Below, piece after piece: positions 35,583 to 44,412 of a stretch of 64,000 nucleotides of DNA. The number at the start of each line of letters is the position of its first letter. The stretch's first letter is position 1. A program made the translations under genes and the position numbers. The stretch is taken from NCBI GenBank assembly GCA_913009755.1, contig CAJVWU010000008.1, forward strand, positions 1-64,000. The letters are read 5' to 3'. This stretch comes from an uncultured Bacteroidia bacterium (lineage in GTDB: Bacteria; Bacteroidota; Bacteroidia; Bacteroidales; F082). The notes under the pieces are model-generated. The model was not told the DNA's origin. It made no database searches and worked only from the letters and a program-made list of their open reading frames with translations.

Positions 35583-37406
35583 CTATCTGCTATACGTAAA
35601 AAGCTTTATAGCGATACGGTTGATATAAAAAGTTTGTTTTTCTTTATTCCAGACATAAAATTTTATCTTTTCCGTTGCGGGTGTAATGGCAGGCAATTTA
35701 AACCCGATGCTTGCCTGCCGCCATTCCCCTGTTTTTTGATCGGGCAAACGTTTCATGCGGAATGCTTTGTAAAAAAGCCTTTCCCCCGGTTTGCCGGTCA
35801 CATCCACAACGAACAAAGCCCCAAGTGCAGCATCAGGGACAGGTTCAAAATATTGCGCTTTAAAAACAACATATAAATTACCTTTCCCGGCAAGTCCTTC
35901 GGGTACATGATAGGTAAATGAGGGGCTGTAAACATGATGGCTGTCCATTTTTACGACAGGATGTTGCATTCCATCCAAAACAACCACATTCGATGGGCTC
36001 GTCCATCCTTTGGAGACTTTTCCGGGTTGAAAAGAAGATTCAAAAAAAGGTTGGCCTGATAACGTACCGTAAAAATATTCATCCTCGTCACCGATAACAT
36101 GACGGTACTTACTGCCTGTCTTCAAAAACACATACCAATAAGCCTCTCTGGTCATCGAATCGGGATGGAGTATCCCCGTGGCATACTGATAGGTTTGCAC
36201 CAGGTTGAGCAACAAGGTGAACACCACAAAAATAACAAGCAAAATTTTTAAACTATTTTTCTTTACTGCTTTAACCATCAGTGCAATAACCAGGAAGAAC
36301 AACGCATAGAAATCAACCATGGGGCGCATGCCGAAACTATCGCCGTAAAGCCAGTTCCACCAGGCGGAAAACAAATAAACCAAAACAATCAGAAAAGCCA
36401 AAAAGCTGATCATTTCAAATTTCGACCGTTTCCACAAGGCAAGCAGCGCCGGGAAAAGCAACAACATGAAAGGGGTATAAACAAACCATCCTTTGCGGTA
36501 GCTGAAGAGGAATTTCAGCATTTCAGGGTGACCCCAGTAAAAGCCTTCGTTTTGATACCCGTAAACCAACAACTTGCCCGTTTGTAATATGTTGATGATG
36601 ATCTGTGGTGAAACAGCCAGCAGAAACAATAAAACGGGAATGATAAAATCCTTGCTGCTGATTTTTTTCCGGATGGTTTGAAAAAACACTTGCGGGGAAG
36701 AGGCCAGGAACGGCAGAGCAAGAACAATCACAATATCCACCGGCCTGACCAACGTGATCAGCCCCAATAAAAAGGAGGCTGTATAAAGCGGTTTTTTATT
36801 ATACCGGACAAACAATTTTTTGGCATAATAAAGAAAAGCAGCCCCCAGTGAAAACGAGTAAGCATGCGATGCCGACGGATTGACAACAGTGTAAAACAAC
36901 AAATTGGTGCTTAAAAATCCGGCCAAAATCATTATCCAGGCTTTTGTTTCGGAAATGCCGTACAACCTTAACAACCTGACAGAATAGACAATCCCGACCC
37001 CAACCCAAAAAAGTCCTGCCAGGGCCACGGCATATTGAAAAAGTATATTGTAACCGTCAGGCGGCAATCCGAATATCAATGATAAAAGCCAGGCAAGTAA
37101 AAAAAACGGCATTTCCAGCAAAGCGGTACCGCACCAGAATTTATTGATCATCACCCGGCCGGCCTTGTGGTAATTGTGCCCCTGATAGCCGGTGGGACGT
37201 TTTGATTTTTCATAATTAAAAACAGGGGTAAAATCAGCCGTCTTATAAACAAAAATGGCAGGCAGATAAGCATACAGTCCACTGCCATCGCCATCAATCA
37301 CGGTTAACCTCGGATTTTCAGGAACATAAAAGTTAACCAGAAAAAAAGCGGCCAGCATAAAAGTTGCAAAAAGCACTGTATTCCGTTTTTCGTTTCCTGA
37401 TCCCAT
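35583..37406 (-). CDS. Multi-pass membrane protein, probable GT-C-type glycosyltransferase
   Basis: 607 residues with about ten transmembrane segments followed by a ~170-residue extracytoplasmic beta-rich domain. An acidic first loop (VIDGDGSGLYAYLPAIF) and later YSFSLGAAFLYYA and LITLVRPVDIVIVL (an RP-D motif after a helix) resemble the architecture of GT-C transferases that use lipid-linked sugars. No close family name is recognised, so donor and acceptor are unknown. It is transcribed toward lolD and divergent from the methionine gamma-lyase-like gene. Confidence 0.6.
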   Translation of the reverse strand: MGSGNEKRNTVLFATFMLAAFFLVNFYVPENPRLTVIDGDGSGLYAYLPAIFVYKTADFTPVFNYEKSKRPTGYQGHNYHKAGRVMINKFWCGTALLEMPFFLLAWLLSLIFGLPPDGYNILFQYAVALAGLFWVGVGIVYSVRLLRLYGISETKAWIMILAGFLSTNLLFYTVVNPSASHAYSFSLGAAFLYYAKKLFVRYNKKPLYTASFLLGLITLVRPVDIVIVLALPFLASSPQVFFQTIRKKISSKDFIIPVLLFLLAVSPQIIINILQTGKLLVYGYQNEGFYWGHPEMLKFLFSYRKGWFVYTPFMLLLFPALLALWKRSKFEMISFLAFLIVLVYLFSAWWNWLYGDSFGMRPMVDFYALFFLVIALMVKAVKKNSLKILLVIFVVFTLLLNLVQTYQYATGILHPDSMTREAYWYVFLKTGSKYRHVIGDEDEYFYGTLSGQPFFESSFQPGKVSKGWTSPSNVVVLDGMQHPVVKMDSHHVYSPSFTYHVPEGLAGKGNLYVVFKAQYFEPVPDAALGALFVVDVTGKPGERLFYKAFRMKRLPDQKTGEWRQASIGFKLPAITPATEKIKFYVWNKEKQTFYINRIAIKLFTYSR

Positions 37407-37459
37407 TAAAATACTATTTTAAATTACCGGCTAAATATACACAAAAGCCTTTTGTTTCT

Positions 37460-37467
37460 TAATTTTG
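37460..37467 (+). promoter_or_regulatory. -7 element TAATTTTG upstream of the Cys/Met-lyase gene
   Basis: It matches TAnnTTTG, 25 bp before the ATG. The -33 box is poor. Confidence 0.45.
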
Positions 37468-37492
37468 TAAAGAATATTAAACCATAAAAATT

Positions 37493-38698
37493 ATGTCGAA
37501 AAAATTTGATCCGGCAACAGCCATACAAGACCTGAAACAATTTGGCGAATTTGGGGGAGTAAACCCTTCCATCACGGATTCGGCCACCTTCACCTTTTTG
37601 GATGAAGAAACCATGATCGAAACTTTTAAGGGGGAAACCGAAGGGTGTTTTCTTTATTCAAGGCACTGGAACCCGTCAAACAAATACCTCGCCGGGGCCA
37701 TGGCTACCCTCGAAGGAACAGAATCGGCCTGGGTAACCGCTTCGGGCATGGCTGCCATTACCACCACGCTATTGCAATTGTGCAATTCGGGCGACCACAT
37801 CATAACCAGCGTAACCACTTATGGTGGCACTTATGCTTTTCTGGCCAACTACCTTAAAAAATTCAATATCGAAGTTACGTTTGTCAACATCACCGACCTG
37901 GAAAGTGTAAAAGCGGCTTTCAGGCCAAACACCAAAGTGCTTTATACCGAAAGCATGACCAACCCCATGCTTCAGATTTCCAATATCCCCGAACTGGCAA
38001 AAATGACGGGAAATAACGGGACAAAACTGGTGGTTGACAACACCTTTACCCCGATGATCATCAGCCCTTTCCAACTGGGCGCCGACATTGTGGTTTACAG
38101 TATGACCAAATTTATCAACGGGAAAAACGACTGCGTAGCCGGGGCAATTTGTGCCGATGAGGAATTTATTGATGCCATCAGCAATGTAAATGCGGGGACG
38201 GCCATGCTACTGGGCCCTGTCCTTGATCCGTTGAGATCATCAAGTATTTTGAAAAACCTGGTCACACTCCACATCCGCATGCAGAAGCACAGTGAAAATG
38301 CCATGTACCTGGCCAAACGGTTTGACAAACTGGATTTGAAATTTATTTATCCCGGCCTGCCGCAGCATCCGCAGTATGATCTGATGAAATCGCTGATGAA
38401 CGAAGAATTCGGGTTTGGCGGAATGATTGCCATTGACCTGGAGACTGCCGAACGGGCCGCCCCGTTCATGGAACTGATGCAGGAAAGGGGTGTGGGTTAC
38501 CATGCGGTCAGCCTCGGCTATTTTAAAACACTGTTTTCCAATTCAGGGAAAAGCACCTCATCGGAAGTTCCCGAAGAAATCCAGAAAGAAATGGGGCTTT
38601 CACCCGGACTGATCCGGTTTTCAGTGGGCCTTGATCATGACATTGAACGCACTTACGATTTGATTTATTTGTGCCTCGCTGATTTGAAATATTTGTAA
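37493..38698 (+). CDS. Cys/Met-metabolism PLP enzyme, methionine gamma-lyase-like
   Basis: 401 residues in the cystathionine gamma-synthase superfamily. It shows YSRHWNPSNKYLAGAMATLEG, ASGMAAITTTLL, VDNTFTPMIISPFQLGADIVVYS, the PLP lysine Lys206 in SMTKFINGKND, and RFSVGLDH near the end. The RHWNPS and FTPM variants differ from the common RY-NPT and FATP of E. coli MetB and suggest the methionine gamma-lyase/aminotransferase-like subgroup widespread in Bacteroidota. It could release methanethiol and ammonia from methionine; the substrate is unproved. Confidence 0.85.
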   Translation: MSKKFDPATAIQDLKQFGEFGGVNPSITDSATFTFLDEETMIETFKGETEGCFLYSRHWNPSNKYLAGAMATLEGTESAWVTASGMAAITTTLLQLCNSGDHIITSVTTYGGTYAFLANYLKKFNIEVTFVNITDLESVKAAFRPNTKVLYTESMTNPMLQISNIPELAKMTGNNGTKLVVDNTFTPMIISPFQLGADIVVYSMTKFINGKNDCVAGAICADEEFIDAISNVNAGTAMLLGPVLDPLRSSSILKNLVTLHIRMQKHSENAMYLAKRFDKLDLKFIYPGLPQHPQYDLMKSLMNEEFGFGGMIAIDLETAERAAPFMELMQERGVGYHAVSLGYFKTLFSNSGKSTSSEVPEEIQKEMGLSPGLIRFSVGLDHDIERTYDLIYLCLADLKYL

Positions 38699-38759
38699 GG
38701 TTGATGCTGGGAAAAAAAAACGGTTTATTTGTCAGAGAATTAGTTAAGAAACAGTTTCT

Positions 38760-38963
38760 ATGGAAACAGTAATTCTTTCATCAACCTCACAACAGAACAT
38801 GAACCTGATTCTTCAATTAGCAAAGAAACCGGGAATCTCAATTAAAAAATTATCCAAAGATGAGATTGAAGAAATAGGTCTTTCTATGGCCATCAAAAAA
38901 GGAAGAACAGGTGAGTATGTTGATGCCGATTCTTTTCTTAAAGAATTAGATCATACAAGTTAG
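38760..38963 (+). CDS. Type II antitoxin (partner of a RelE-type toxin)
   Basis: 67 residues: an N-terminal beta strand (METVILSSTS), a leucine-rich helix (MNLILQLAKKPGISIKKLS) and a helix with EIEEIGLSMAIKKGRTGEY. This matches the small antitoxins that precede RelE/ParE toxins in Bacteroidota. The gene looks intact. The toxin reading frame directly after it is broken, so the antitoxin is now an orphan. Confidence 0.7.
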   Translation: METVILSSTSQQNMNLILQLAKKPGISIKKLSKDEIEEIGLSMAIKKGRTGEYVDADSFLKELDHTS

Positions 38964-39067
38964 AATTGATAAGTCATTTGAAAAGGATATTAAAAAAATT
39001 AAAGAAAAAACCATCTTAAAACGAATCCCGTATTCGTATTGGACATTATAGCCTGATTAATTCATAA
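38950..39067 (+). pseudogene. RelE/ParE-family toxin remnant with internal deletion
   Basis: The frame overlapping the antitoxin end reads QVRIDKSFEKDIKKIKEK then TILKRI, the N-terminus of a RelE-type mRNA interferase. It changes frame directly into RIRIGHYSLI, which matches the family's late YRIRIGDYRIG block. About 50 middle residues and the C-terminus are missing. The right edge meets a repeated sequence starting CCTGATTAATTCAT, so insertion of a repeat probably removed the end of the gene. Confidence 0.7.
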
Positions 39068-39211
39068 ACTACATTCTCTGATTAAATTTTGCCCCGTCCT
39101 TCAGGGCGGGGATAATCAAATGTAAGATTTTAAGGGCTTTAGCCATTAATCAAAAAGAAAGAGAAAAAATTAATGGCTTAACCCGCCGGGTAGATTTATT
39201 CCCGGCGGGTT
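39052..39211. repeat. Palindromic repeat cluster (REP-like)
   Basis: A 53-bp leader that recurs at 46614-46665 is followed by three hairpins: CCCCGTCCT/AGGGCGGGG (39092-39111), AGCCATTAAT/ATTAATGGCT (39141-39178) and AACCCGCCGGG/CCCGGCGGGTT (39180-39211). The last arm pair recurs at 56811-56891. Such clusters are usual for REP/RAYT elements in Bacteroidota. The rest of the gap to the BlaI operators (39212-39362) shows nothing recognisable. Confidence 0.6.
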
Positions 39212-39362
39212 GAAAAATATCCAACGTATTGAATGCGGAGGAAAATAAAGAGAGGGAAAAGCACCCCGTATGCAGGGTTCAACAAAATACCATTAAAAAT
39301 AATACTTTTTTTCCTGTCTAAATAACGGATATAAAGCCGATTAATAACGCATCCATAAATTT

Positions 39363-39382
39363 ATAACTAATTTTTTAGTTAT
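39363..39382. promoter_or_regulatory. BlaI-type operator 1
   Basis: ATAACTAA-TTTT-TTAGTTAT, a perfect 8-bp inverted repeat with a 4-bp spacer, upstream of the BlaI-like repressor gene. A second copy with identical arms lies 61 bp downstream, centre to centre. Confidence 0.75.
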
Positions 39383-39423
39383 TTCCTTGACTTATTCTAA
39401 CTTTTTTATTTTCTTTGCAATAA

Positions 39424-39443
39424 ATAACTAATGTTTTAGTTAT
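39424..39443. promoter_or_regulatory. BlaI-type operator 2
   Basis: ATAACTAA-TGTT-TTAGTTAT, with arms identical to operator 1, ending 9 bp before the repressor's start codon. The 61-bp spacing is close to six helical turns and brackets the promoter region, as expected for cooperative binding of dimers. Confidence 0.75.
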
Positions 39444-39452
39444 ATAAAAAGT

Positions 39453-39842
39453 ATGAACATGAAACAACTTACAAAAGCTGAAGAGCAGGTCATGCAAATT
39501 CTCTGGGATTTAAAGAAGGGGTTTGTGCGGGATATATTGGATAAATTACCACGGCCCAAGCCAGCTTACAACACGGTTTCAACCATAATCAGGATACTTG
39601 AGAAAAAAGGGGTTGTCGGTTACAAGGCTTTTGGTAAAACCCATGAGTACTATCCCCTGGTCACAAAAAAGGCTTACCGGAAAAAATATTTTAAGGGCTT
39701 TCTGAACAACTACTTCAGCAATTCGTACATGGCGCTGACTTCATTCTTTACAAAGGAACAGGACCTGAGCCTTGAGGAGTTAGAGGCGATTAAGAAATTA
39801 ATTGACGAAGAAATCGAACAGAAGAAAAACACCAACCATTAA
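39453..39842 (+). CDS. BlaI/MecI/CopY-family transcriptional repressor
   Basis: 129 residues. The winged-helix domain has LTKAEEQVMQILWDLKKGFVRDI split over helices 1-2 and PAYNTVSTIIRILEKKGVVGY as recognition helix and wing. A C-terminal dimerisation helix follows. In BlaI systems the repressor is cleaved after the paired membrane sensor is activated. The start is the first ATG, with another two codons in. Two operators with matching arms lie just upstream, so autoregulation is likely. It is followed directly by the sensor-type gene. Confidence 0.93.
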   Translation: MNMKQLTKAEEQVMQILWDLKKGFVRDILDKLPRPKPAYNTVSTIIRILEKKGVVGYKAFGKTHEYYPLVTKKAYRKKYFKGFLNNYFSNSYMALTSFFTKEQDLSLEELEAIKKLIDEEIEQKKNTNH

Positions 39843-39855
39843 AACAGCATCAGTC

Positions 39856-41301
39856 ATGGATTTCTTATTTATATATTTAATCAAATCATCACTGAGCCTG
39901 GCCATACTTTATTTGATTTACGAACTTTTTTTCAGGAAAGAAATTTATTTCAGGTTCAGCAGGTTACTGCTCTTATTCACGATGGTGATTGTAATTGTTT
40001 TGCCATTGCTGCCTTACAACGCCGGACATATCATCTCGGCAGCCTCTGTTCCGGTCGGGGAAATAATTGCCGTTCCACAGTTGGCACAATTCACACTGTA
40101 TGAGGTTGTTATCAGGGCTGCAGGTACTGCACCCTCCCCCATTGCAGATGTCCCTGTGGGAATGATAATCCTGACAATCTATCTCGCGGGGGTATTGTTC
40201 AAAACCCTTCAGTTTTTATTTCGGCTTACGCAGATTGGTTGGCTGGTCCGCAAATCGGAAACTTCCGAACACAGCGGGTTCAACTTTGTTTTTACTGAAA
40301 AGGGCTCCCCTACCTATTCATTTTTAAACCGGATATTCATTGATCCCGAATTGTTTCAGGATGAAGATGTACTGGCAGGTATCATTGCCCACGAGAAAAT
40401 ACATATTGAACACGGGCACACTTATGATTTGATCATTGCAGAAATACTCACGATTATTCAGTGGTTTAACCCGTTTGCCTGGCTGCTGAAAAAAGCCATC
40501 AAAGAAAACCATGAATACATAGCCGACGGCACCGTTATCAATCATTATCATAATGCCAATGCTTACCGGATGTTGCTGTTCAACCATTCGAGCATTATAA
40601 AAACAAACAGTCTGACACATAATTTTAGTTATTCACTTTTAAAAAGGAGGTTGAAAATGATGAACAAATCAAAACACCCGTTACGGTTCGCCCTGGGCAT
40701 CCTGTTCCTGACATCTACGCTTACCGTTTTGTTTTTTGCCTGCTCCAGGCCGGAAGACCGGCAGGCAGGTATCAAACCGATCAAAGATCAGCATACTGTC
40801 GTTGAGATCAGGCCCAACCAACCGGGAGGATTGGATAGCCTGAAGGTTTTCCGTGATCGTTATAATAAATGGCCCGATGAGATCAGGGTGGTAACCATGG
40901 AAAACGGAAAAGAAGAAAGCAAAACCATAAAAACAACCGGTATGGTAGCTGTCGTTCCGACCCAATTAAATGATGGAGCGGATAGTATTTACGGTGTTGT
41001 TGCAACCATGCCTGAATATCCCGGGGGTGTAAAAGCCCTGATGGCCTATTTTGTGCAAAACATCAAATACCCCGAACAAGCCAGACACGATTCAATCCAG
41101 GGAAGGGTGTTTGTTACTTTTGTAATTGAGAAAGATGGCCGGGTAACCCATGTTAAAGTACTGCGCGGTATCGGTGGTGGTTGCGATGAGGAAGCCATGA
41201 GGGTCGTTCGTGCCATGCCCGCATGGAAACCGGGTTTAAACAAAAAAGGTGAGGCTGTAAGGGTCCGCTACAACATTCCGGTTAAATATACTTTGCAATA
41301 A
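39856..41301 (+). CDS. BlaR1-like M56 metallopeptidase with C-terminal TonB domain
   Basis: 481 residues. Four membrane helices surround the M56 peptidase motif HEKIH (179-183, HExxH) with the downstream glutamate in KENHEYIADG. A further membrane helix at about residue 280 precedes a periplasmic segment that ends in a TonB C-terminal domain (YPGGVKALMAYFVQNIKYPE, GRVFVTFVIEKDGRV, MPAWKPG). The penicillin-binding sensor domain of BlaR1 is absent, so the signal is something other than beta-lactam binding. I start at the ATG giving MDFLFIYLIKSS, 13 bp after the repressor stop. Confidence 0.9.
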   Translation: MDFLFIYLIKSSLSLAILYLIYELFFRKEIYFRFSRLLLLFTMVIVIVLPLLPYNAGHIISAASVPVGEIIAVPQLAQFTLYEVVIRAAGTAPSPIADVPVGMIILTIYLAGVLFKTLQFLFRLTQIGWLVRKSETSEHSGFNFVFTEKGSPTYSFLNRIFIDPELFQDEDVLAGIIAHEKIHIEHGHTYDLIIAEILTIIQWFNPFAWLLKKAIKENHEYIADGTVINHYHNANAYRMLLFNHSSIIKTNSLTHNFSYSLLKRRLKMMNKSKHPLRFALGILFLTSTLTVLFFACSRPEDRQAGIKPIKDQHTVVEIRPNQPGGLDSLKVFRDRYNKWPDEIRVVTMENGKEESKTIKTTGMVAVVPTQLNDGADSIYGVVATMPEYPGGVKALMAYFVQNIKYPEQARHDSIQGRVFVTFVIEKDGRVTHVKVLRGIGGGCDEEAMRVVRAMPAWKPGLNKKGEAVRVRYNIPVKYTLQ

Positions 41302-41322
41302 AATTATCCCAATATTCTTTTC

Positions 41323-41354
41323 GACCCGGCGGGTGCAAGCCCACCCGCCGGGTC
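41323..41354. repeat. GC-rich palindrome, REP family (copy 1)
   Basis: GACCCGGCGGGTG pairs with CACCCGCCGGGTC around loop CAAGCC, between convergent genes. It may double as a bidirectional terminator. It shares its frame with the palindrome at 46497-46528, where three stem positions differ but are compensated. Confidence 0.65.
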
Positions 41355-41366
41355 AGCTTTTAATCC

Positions 41367-41903
41367 TTACTTACCTGCCTCACCCACAAAATAATCCTCT
41401 TTGCTGTCGAACAAAACATTGAAGCTGGTCAGGCTGCCGTAAATGCGGGTAATGTATTGCTGTATGGCTACCTTTTCTTCGTTATCCAGATTTTTGGAGG
41501 AGTTGACTTTTTGTTCCAACACACGCACCCGGTCGCGCAACATCACGATTTTATGGAAAAAAGTGTCAATGGGGATTTCCTTGTTTTGCAGGTCCTGCCT
41601 GCCGGGGACAAGGACCAGTTTCCCTCCTTTCCACTTATCGCCGATATGGACAATGTGTTGGATGTCGGTCAGGGAAGTAAGCAGTTTGCGAAATACCCTT
41701 TCCACCTTTTCAAAACTCAACAGGTCATCTTCAGAACCGTGATAATCAATCACTTTCAGTTTATCGAACGTCCGGGCAACAGACTTCACACCGTAATCCA
41801 TAAAAGTAATCTCATAAACATCATCATACACCTGAATGACCACCCCTTTTCCAAAATCGGGATGCTCAATGCGGGAGCCGATCCCCAATGCCAGTTCTTC
41901 CAT
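41367..41903 (-). CDS. Conserved Bacteroidota protein with UvrD/PcrA C-terminal Tudor-like domain
   Basis: 178 residues. The start GSRIEHPDFGKGVVIQVYDDVYEITFMD (two beta strands and a hairpin, given here in part as HPDFGKGVV) resembles the Tudor-like module at the C-terminus of UvrD/PcrA, which contacts RNA polymerase or nucleic acid. The rest is helical and unassigned. The start codon overlaps the coaE stop by one base (TAATG), so the gene is the last in the yajC-ybbR-coaE operon. Function unknown. Confidence 0.6.
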   Translation of the reverse strand: MEELALGIGSRIEHPDFGKGVVIQVYDDVYEITFMDYGVKSVARTFDKLKVIDYHGSEDDLLSFEKVERVFRKLLTSLTDIQHIVHIGDKWKGGKLVLVPGRQDLQNKEIPIDTFFHKIVMLRDRVRVLEQKVNSSKNLDNEEKVAIQQYITRIYGSLTSFNVLFDSKEDYFVGEAGK

Positions 41904-42490
41904 TATTTTATTGCTTTTAAAGTTTTATCAATTTCAAGTATCTGGGGGATAATGAAATGGTCCCCGTCGTTTATGATAACAAAATCAGCCTTCTTCACTT
42001 TTTTTTCATCAGGCCACTGATTAACCATGCGCGCCCTGACCTGTTCTTCCGTAATGTTATCCCGTTTCATTACCCGTTTTAACCGTATGGCCTCCGGTGC
42101 GACAACAACGATGATCCTGTCGAAACGGGAAGTCAGGTTGTTTTCAAAAAGTATGGCCGATTCATGAATGGTGTATGGTGTCTCCCGATGTCTGTCCAGC
42201 CATTTTTGATATTTCTTATAAACAAACGGATGGATAATGCCGTTTACCGTTTTCAGGGCTTTTGTGTCGTTAAAAATAACATCGGCCAGCACGTTGGTAT
42301 TGACTTCGCCGTCCGGATCAAAAATCCGGTTACCCAGTTTTTGTTTAAGTATTTTTTTCACGTCCTCACGGTAATACAACAGGCGGGCTTCAATATCGGC
42401 AATAAAAACCGGGATGTCCAGCGTTTTGAATATACGGGTGACAACACTCTTCCCGCTGCCTATATTTCCTGTGAGTGCAACTTTGATCAT
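41903..42490 (-). CDS. coaE: Dephospho-CoA kinase
   Basis: 195 residues, the last step of CoA synthesis. It has the P-loop GNIGSGKSVV at the N-terminus, then the family elements IADIEARLLYY (for D-A-D), DPDGEVNT (normally DGxxxR), VVVVAPEAIRLKRVMKRD and QWPDEKKVKKADFVIIND. Full length. It is placed after ybbR as in many Bacteroidota. Confidence 0.95.
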   Translation of the reverse strand: MIKVALTGNIGSGKSVVTRIFKTLDIPVFIADIEARLLYYREDVKKILKQKLGNRIFDPDGEVNTNVLADVIFNDTKALKTVNGIIHPFVYKKYQKWLDRHRETPYTIHESAILFENNLTSRFDRIIVVVAPEAIRLKRVMKRDNITEEQVRARMVNQWPDEKKVKKADFVIINDGDHFIIPQILEIDKTLKAIK

Positions 42491-42534
42491 GATTTGATGT
42501 TTGATTGTTCTATTGTTTCATCCTTCCAATTCCT

Positions 42535-43500
42535 TTATTTAATAATCAGAAACTCCACATTGGCCGGGGTGATCCATTCATTTCTGATAAAATCTGGTTT
42601 TTTCGTTAACACCAAATGAAGTTCCTGCACAATATGAAGGTTAACGCCTTTGGTTTCGGGAACTACTTTAAACTGACCCGGCTGGACGTTGTTGAAATCT
42701 TTTTGTGCAACCTGGAAGTTGACTTTCACAATGGCAGGAAAGGTCTTTATTTTCAGCTTAACGCCGCTCAGGTCAACGGGGGTTTCTATACTTGATTCCG
42801 TAAACTTCTCAACCCTGATCGTAATATTGACTATTTCAGGGTCAAATTGCAGCTTTCCCGGGGCAGGGTTTAAAATCCCGACACCAATTTTCCGATCGGC
42901 ATCCACTTTTTTCAGGATAACTTTTTGTGTAAAAACACCTGACAAAGTATCAAGTATTGAGGGTGGTCCAAATACCTTTATTTTTGAAGGGGTGACGACA
43001 GGGTTTTCATATAAATCGTACTGTTCCTCAAAACCCAGATCCAGGTTGGCAGAAACCGGCACCACCTTTTTAGAGAGTTGTTCAAGAACGAACCCCAGGG
43101 TTGATTTGGAAAATTTGACATCAGAGTTGGGGATACCAATTGCCTTTCCAATTTTAGTCTTCAGCATGTCGGTATTTACATAATAAACATTGCCTTCCCT
43201 GCTCATCAGCCCCATATTTTTCAGGTTGATGTTAAGGTTCTTCATGTTTTCAAAAAGATTAAGCCTGAGGATGGTAAACCCTTTTGCTTTAATGGTTACA
43301 TCCAGGGTACTGTCAATTACCCGACTGAGGTTCTTACCGTCGGGCACATTAGAATAATTGACTTTGAAATGATAAGTTTCGTTGTAAACGCCCGACAATT
43401 TAATTAAGAGCCAGAAGATTGCAGCAATAATGAAGCAAATAAAAAAAACAAGGTTGTCGCTTTTTCTTCTTGCTTTTTTTTCTGACGGGGATGTGGGCAT
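42535..43500 (-). CDS. YbbR-like domain protein
   Basis: 321 residues. A single N-terminal membrane helix (LVFFICFIIAAIFWLLIKLSG, quoted in part) anchors repeated YbbR-type beta modules in the periplasm, for example KVFGPPSILDTLSGVFTQKV and IETPVDLSGVKLK. In Firmicutes YbbR controls the diadenylate cyclase CdaA; here no cyclase gene is adjacent, and the neighbours are yajC and coaE, a conserved Bacteroidota order. The role is unknown. Confidence 0.85.
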   Translation of the reverse strand: MPTSPSEKKARRKSDNLVFFICFIIAAIFWLLIKLSGVYNETYHFKVNYSNVPDGKNLSRVIDSTLDVTIKAKGFTILRLNLFENMKNLNINLKNMGLMSREGNVYYVNTDMLKTKIGKAIGIPNSDVKFSKSTLGFVLEQLSKKVVPVSANLDLGFEEQYDLYENPVVTPSKIKVFGPPSILDTLSGVFTQKVILKKVDADRKIGVGILNPAPGKLQFDPEIVNITIRVEKFTESSIETPVDLSGVKLKIKTFPAIVKVNFQVAQKDFNNVQPGQFKVVPETKGVNLHIVQELHLVLTKKPDFIRNEWITPANVEFLIIK

Positions 43501-43587
43501 TCGTAACCTGTTTTTGTTTAAGAGGCTGTAAAGTTAACTATTACAACGAAAAAAAACAGGGTATGCCTCAGAATAAATTCACAAAGG

Positions 43588-43908
43588 CTATTTCCTGATC
43601 TGGCCCACATTACTGCCATCAACGCCAATAGCGGACTTTTCAACCGTCATTTTGATCTGATTCCCTACTTCAAGGATGACTGTGGTTTCCTTAATCTCAA
43701 CAATTTTACCGTGAACACCTCCGATGGTAACCACTTTATCCCCTTTTTTAAGGGCCTCCCTGAATTTTTTTTGATCTTTATTCTTTTTGGTCTGTGGCCG
43801 GATGAAGAAAAAGTAAAAAACGATCAGGATCAGGAACAAAGGCAGCAAAGACATCCATCCGCTCTCTTTTCCGCTATCGGCCTGAAGCAATAAAAATAAT
43901 GTTTTCAT
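43588..43908 (-). CDS. yajC: Preprotein translocase subunit YajC
   Basis: 106 residues. One membrane helix (LLPLFLILIVFYFFFIRPQ) with the family RPQTKKNKDQKKF, then KGDKVVTIGGVHGKIVEI. It is an accessory subunit of SecDF-YajC, helping Sec-dependent export. It lies downstream of the DUF1573 lipoprotein by ~25 bp in the same operon. secD/secF are not in the window. Confidence 0.95.
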   Translation of the reverse strand: MKTLFLLLQADSGKESGWMSLLPLFLILIVFYFFFIRPQTKKNKDQKKFREALKKGDKVVTIGGVHGKIVEIKETTVILEVGNQIKMTVEKSAIGVDGSNVGQIRK

Positions 43909-43932
43909 GGATTAAAAAATATAATTAAAAAT

Positions 43933-44394
43933 TTATTTGTTCTCAGGTACTACAACCATTCCTTTTAAAAAAAGCATGGTATGGTTGGGCTGGGTATTTG
44001 TGAGTACGGTAATGGTCTTGTTCTGAACACCTTTTTTGTTATGGCTGTCAAATACCACATCTATTTTGGCACTATCGCCTGGTTTTATCGGATAATGTGG
44101 ATAATTAGTCGCTGTGCAGCCGCAACTGGTACTCACTTTTGAAAGCATCAGGTCAGCACGGCCGGCATTGGTAAAATAAAAAGTATGCTCAATTTTTTCG
44201 CCCTGAATGATTTTGCCAAAATTATAGGTGGTTTCCTTGAACATAATCTGGGGCCGCTCATAAGGTTTTTTTCCTTTTTTTGCAGTTTTTGTGTTTTTGA
44301 CAATCCCTGTCGTAACTTTTCTTTCACCATTGTTGTTGCAGGCAAACAGGCTGACTGCAATCAACAGGATCAATAATACTTTTACTTTTTTCAT
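43933..44394 (-). CDS. DUF1573 lipoprotein
   Basis: 153 residues. The lipoprotein signal has lipobox SLFAC. The mature part is an Ig-like DUF1573 domain: TTYNFGKIIQGEKIEHTF, FTNAGRADLMLSKVSTSCGC, then PGDSAKIDVVFDS and a GVQNKTITVLTN strand. These ASH-like modules occur in many exported Bacteroidota proteins; function is not established. It is commonly found next to yajC in the phylum, as here. Confidence 0.88.
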   Translation of the reverse strand: MKKVKVLLILLIAVSLFACNNNGERKVTTGIVKNTKTAKKGKKPYERPQIMFKETTYNFGKIIQGEKIEHTFYFTNAGRADLMLSKVSTSCGCTATNYPHYPIKPGDSAKIDVVFDSHNKKGVQNKTITVLTNTQPNHTMLFLKGMVVVPENK

Positions 44395-44412
44395 TTTTAT
44401 AAAATTTTTAAA

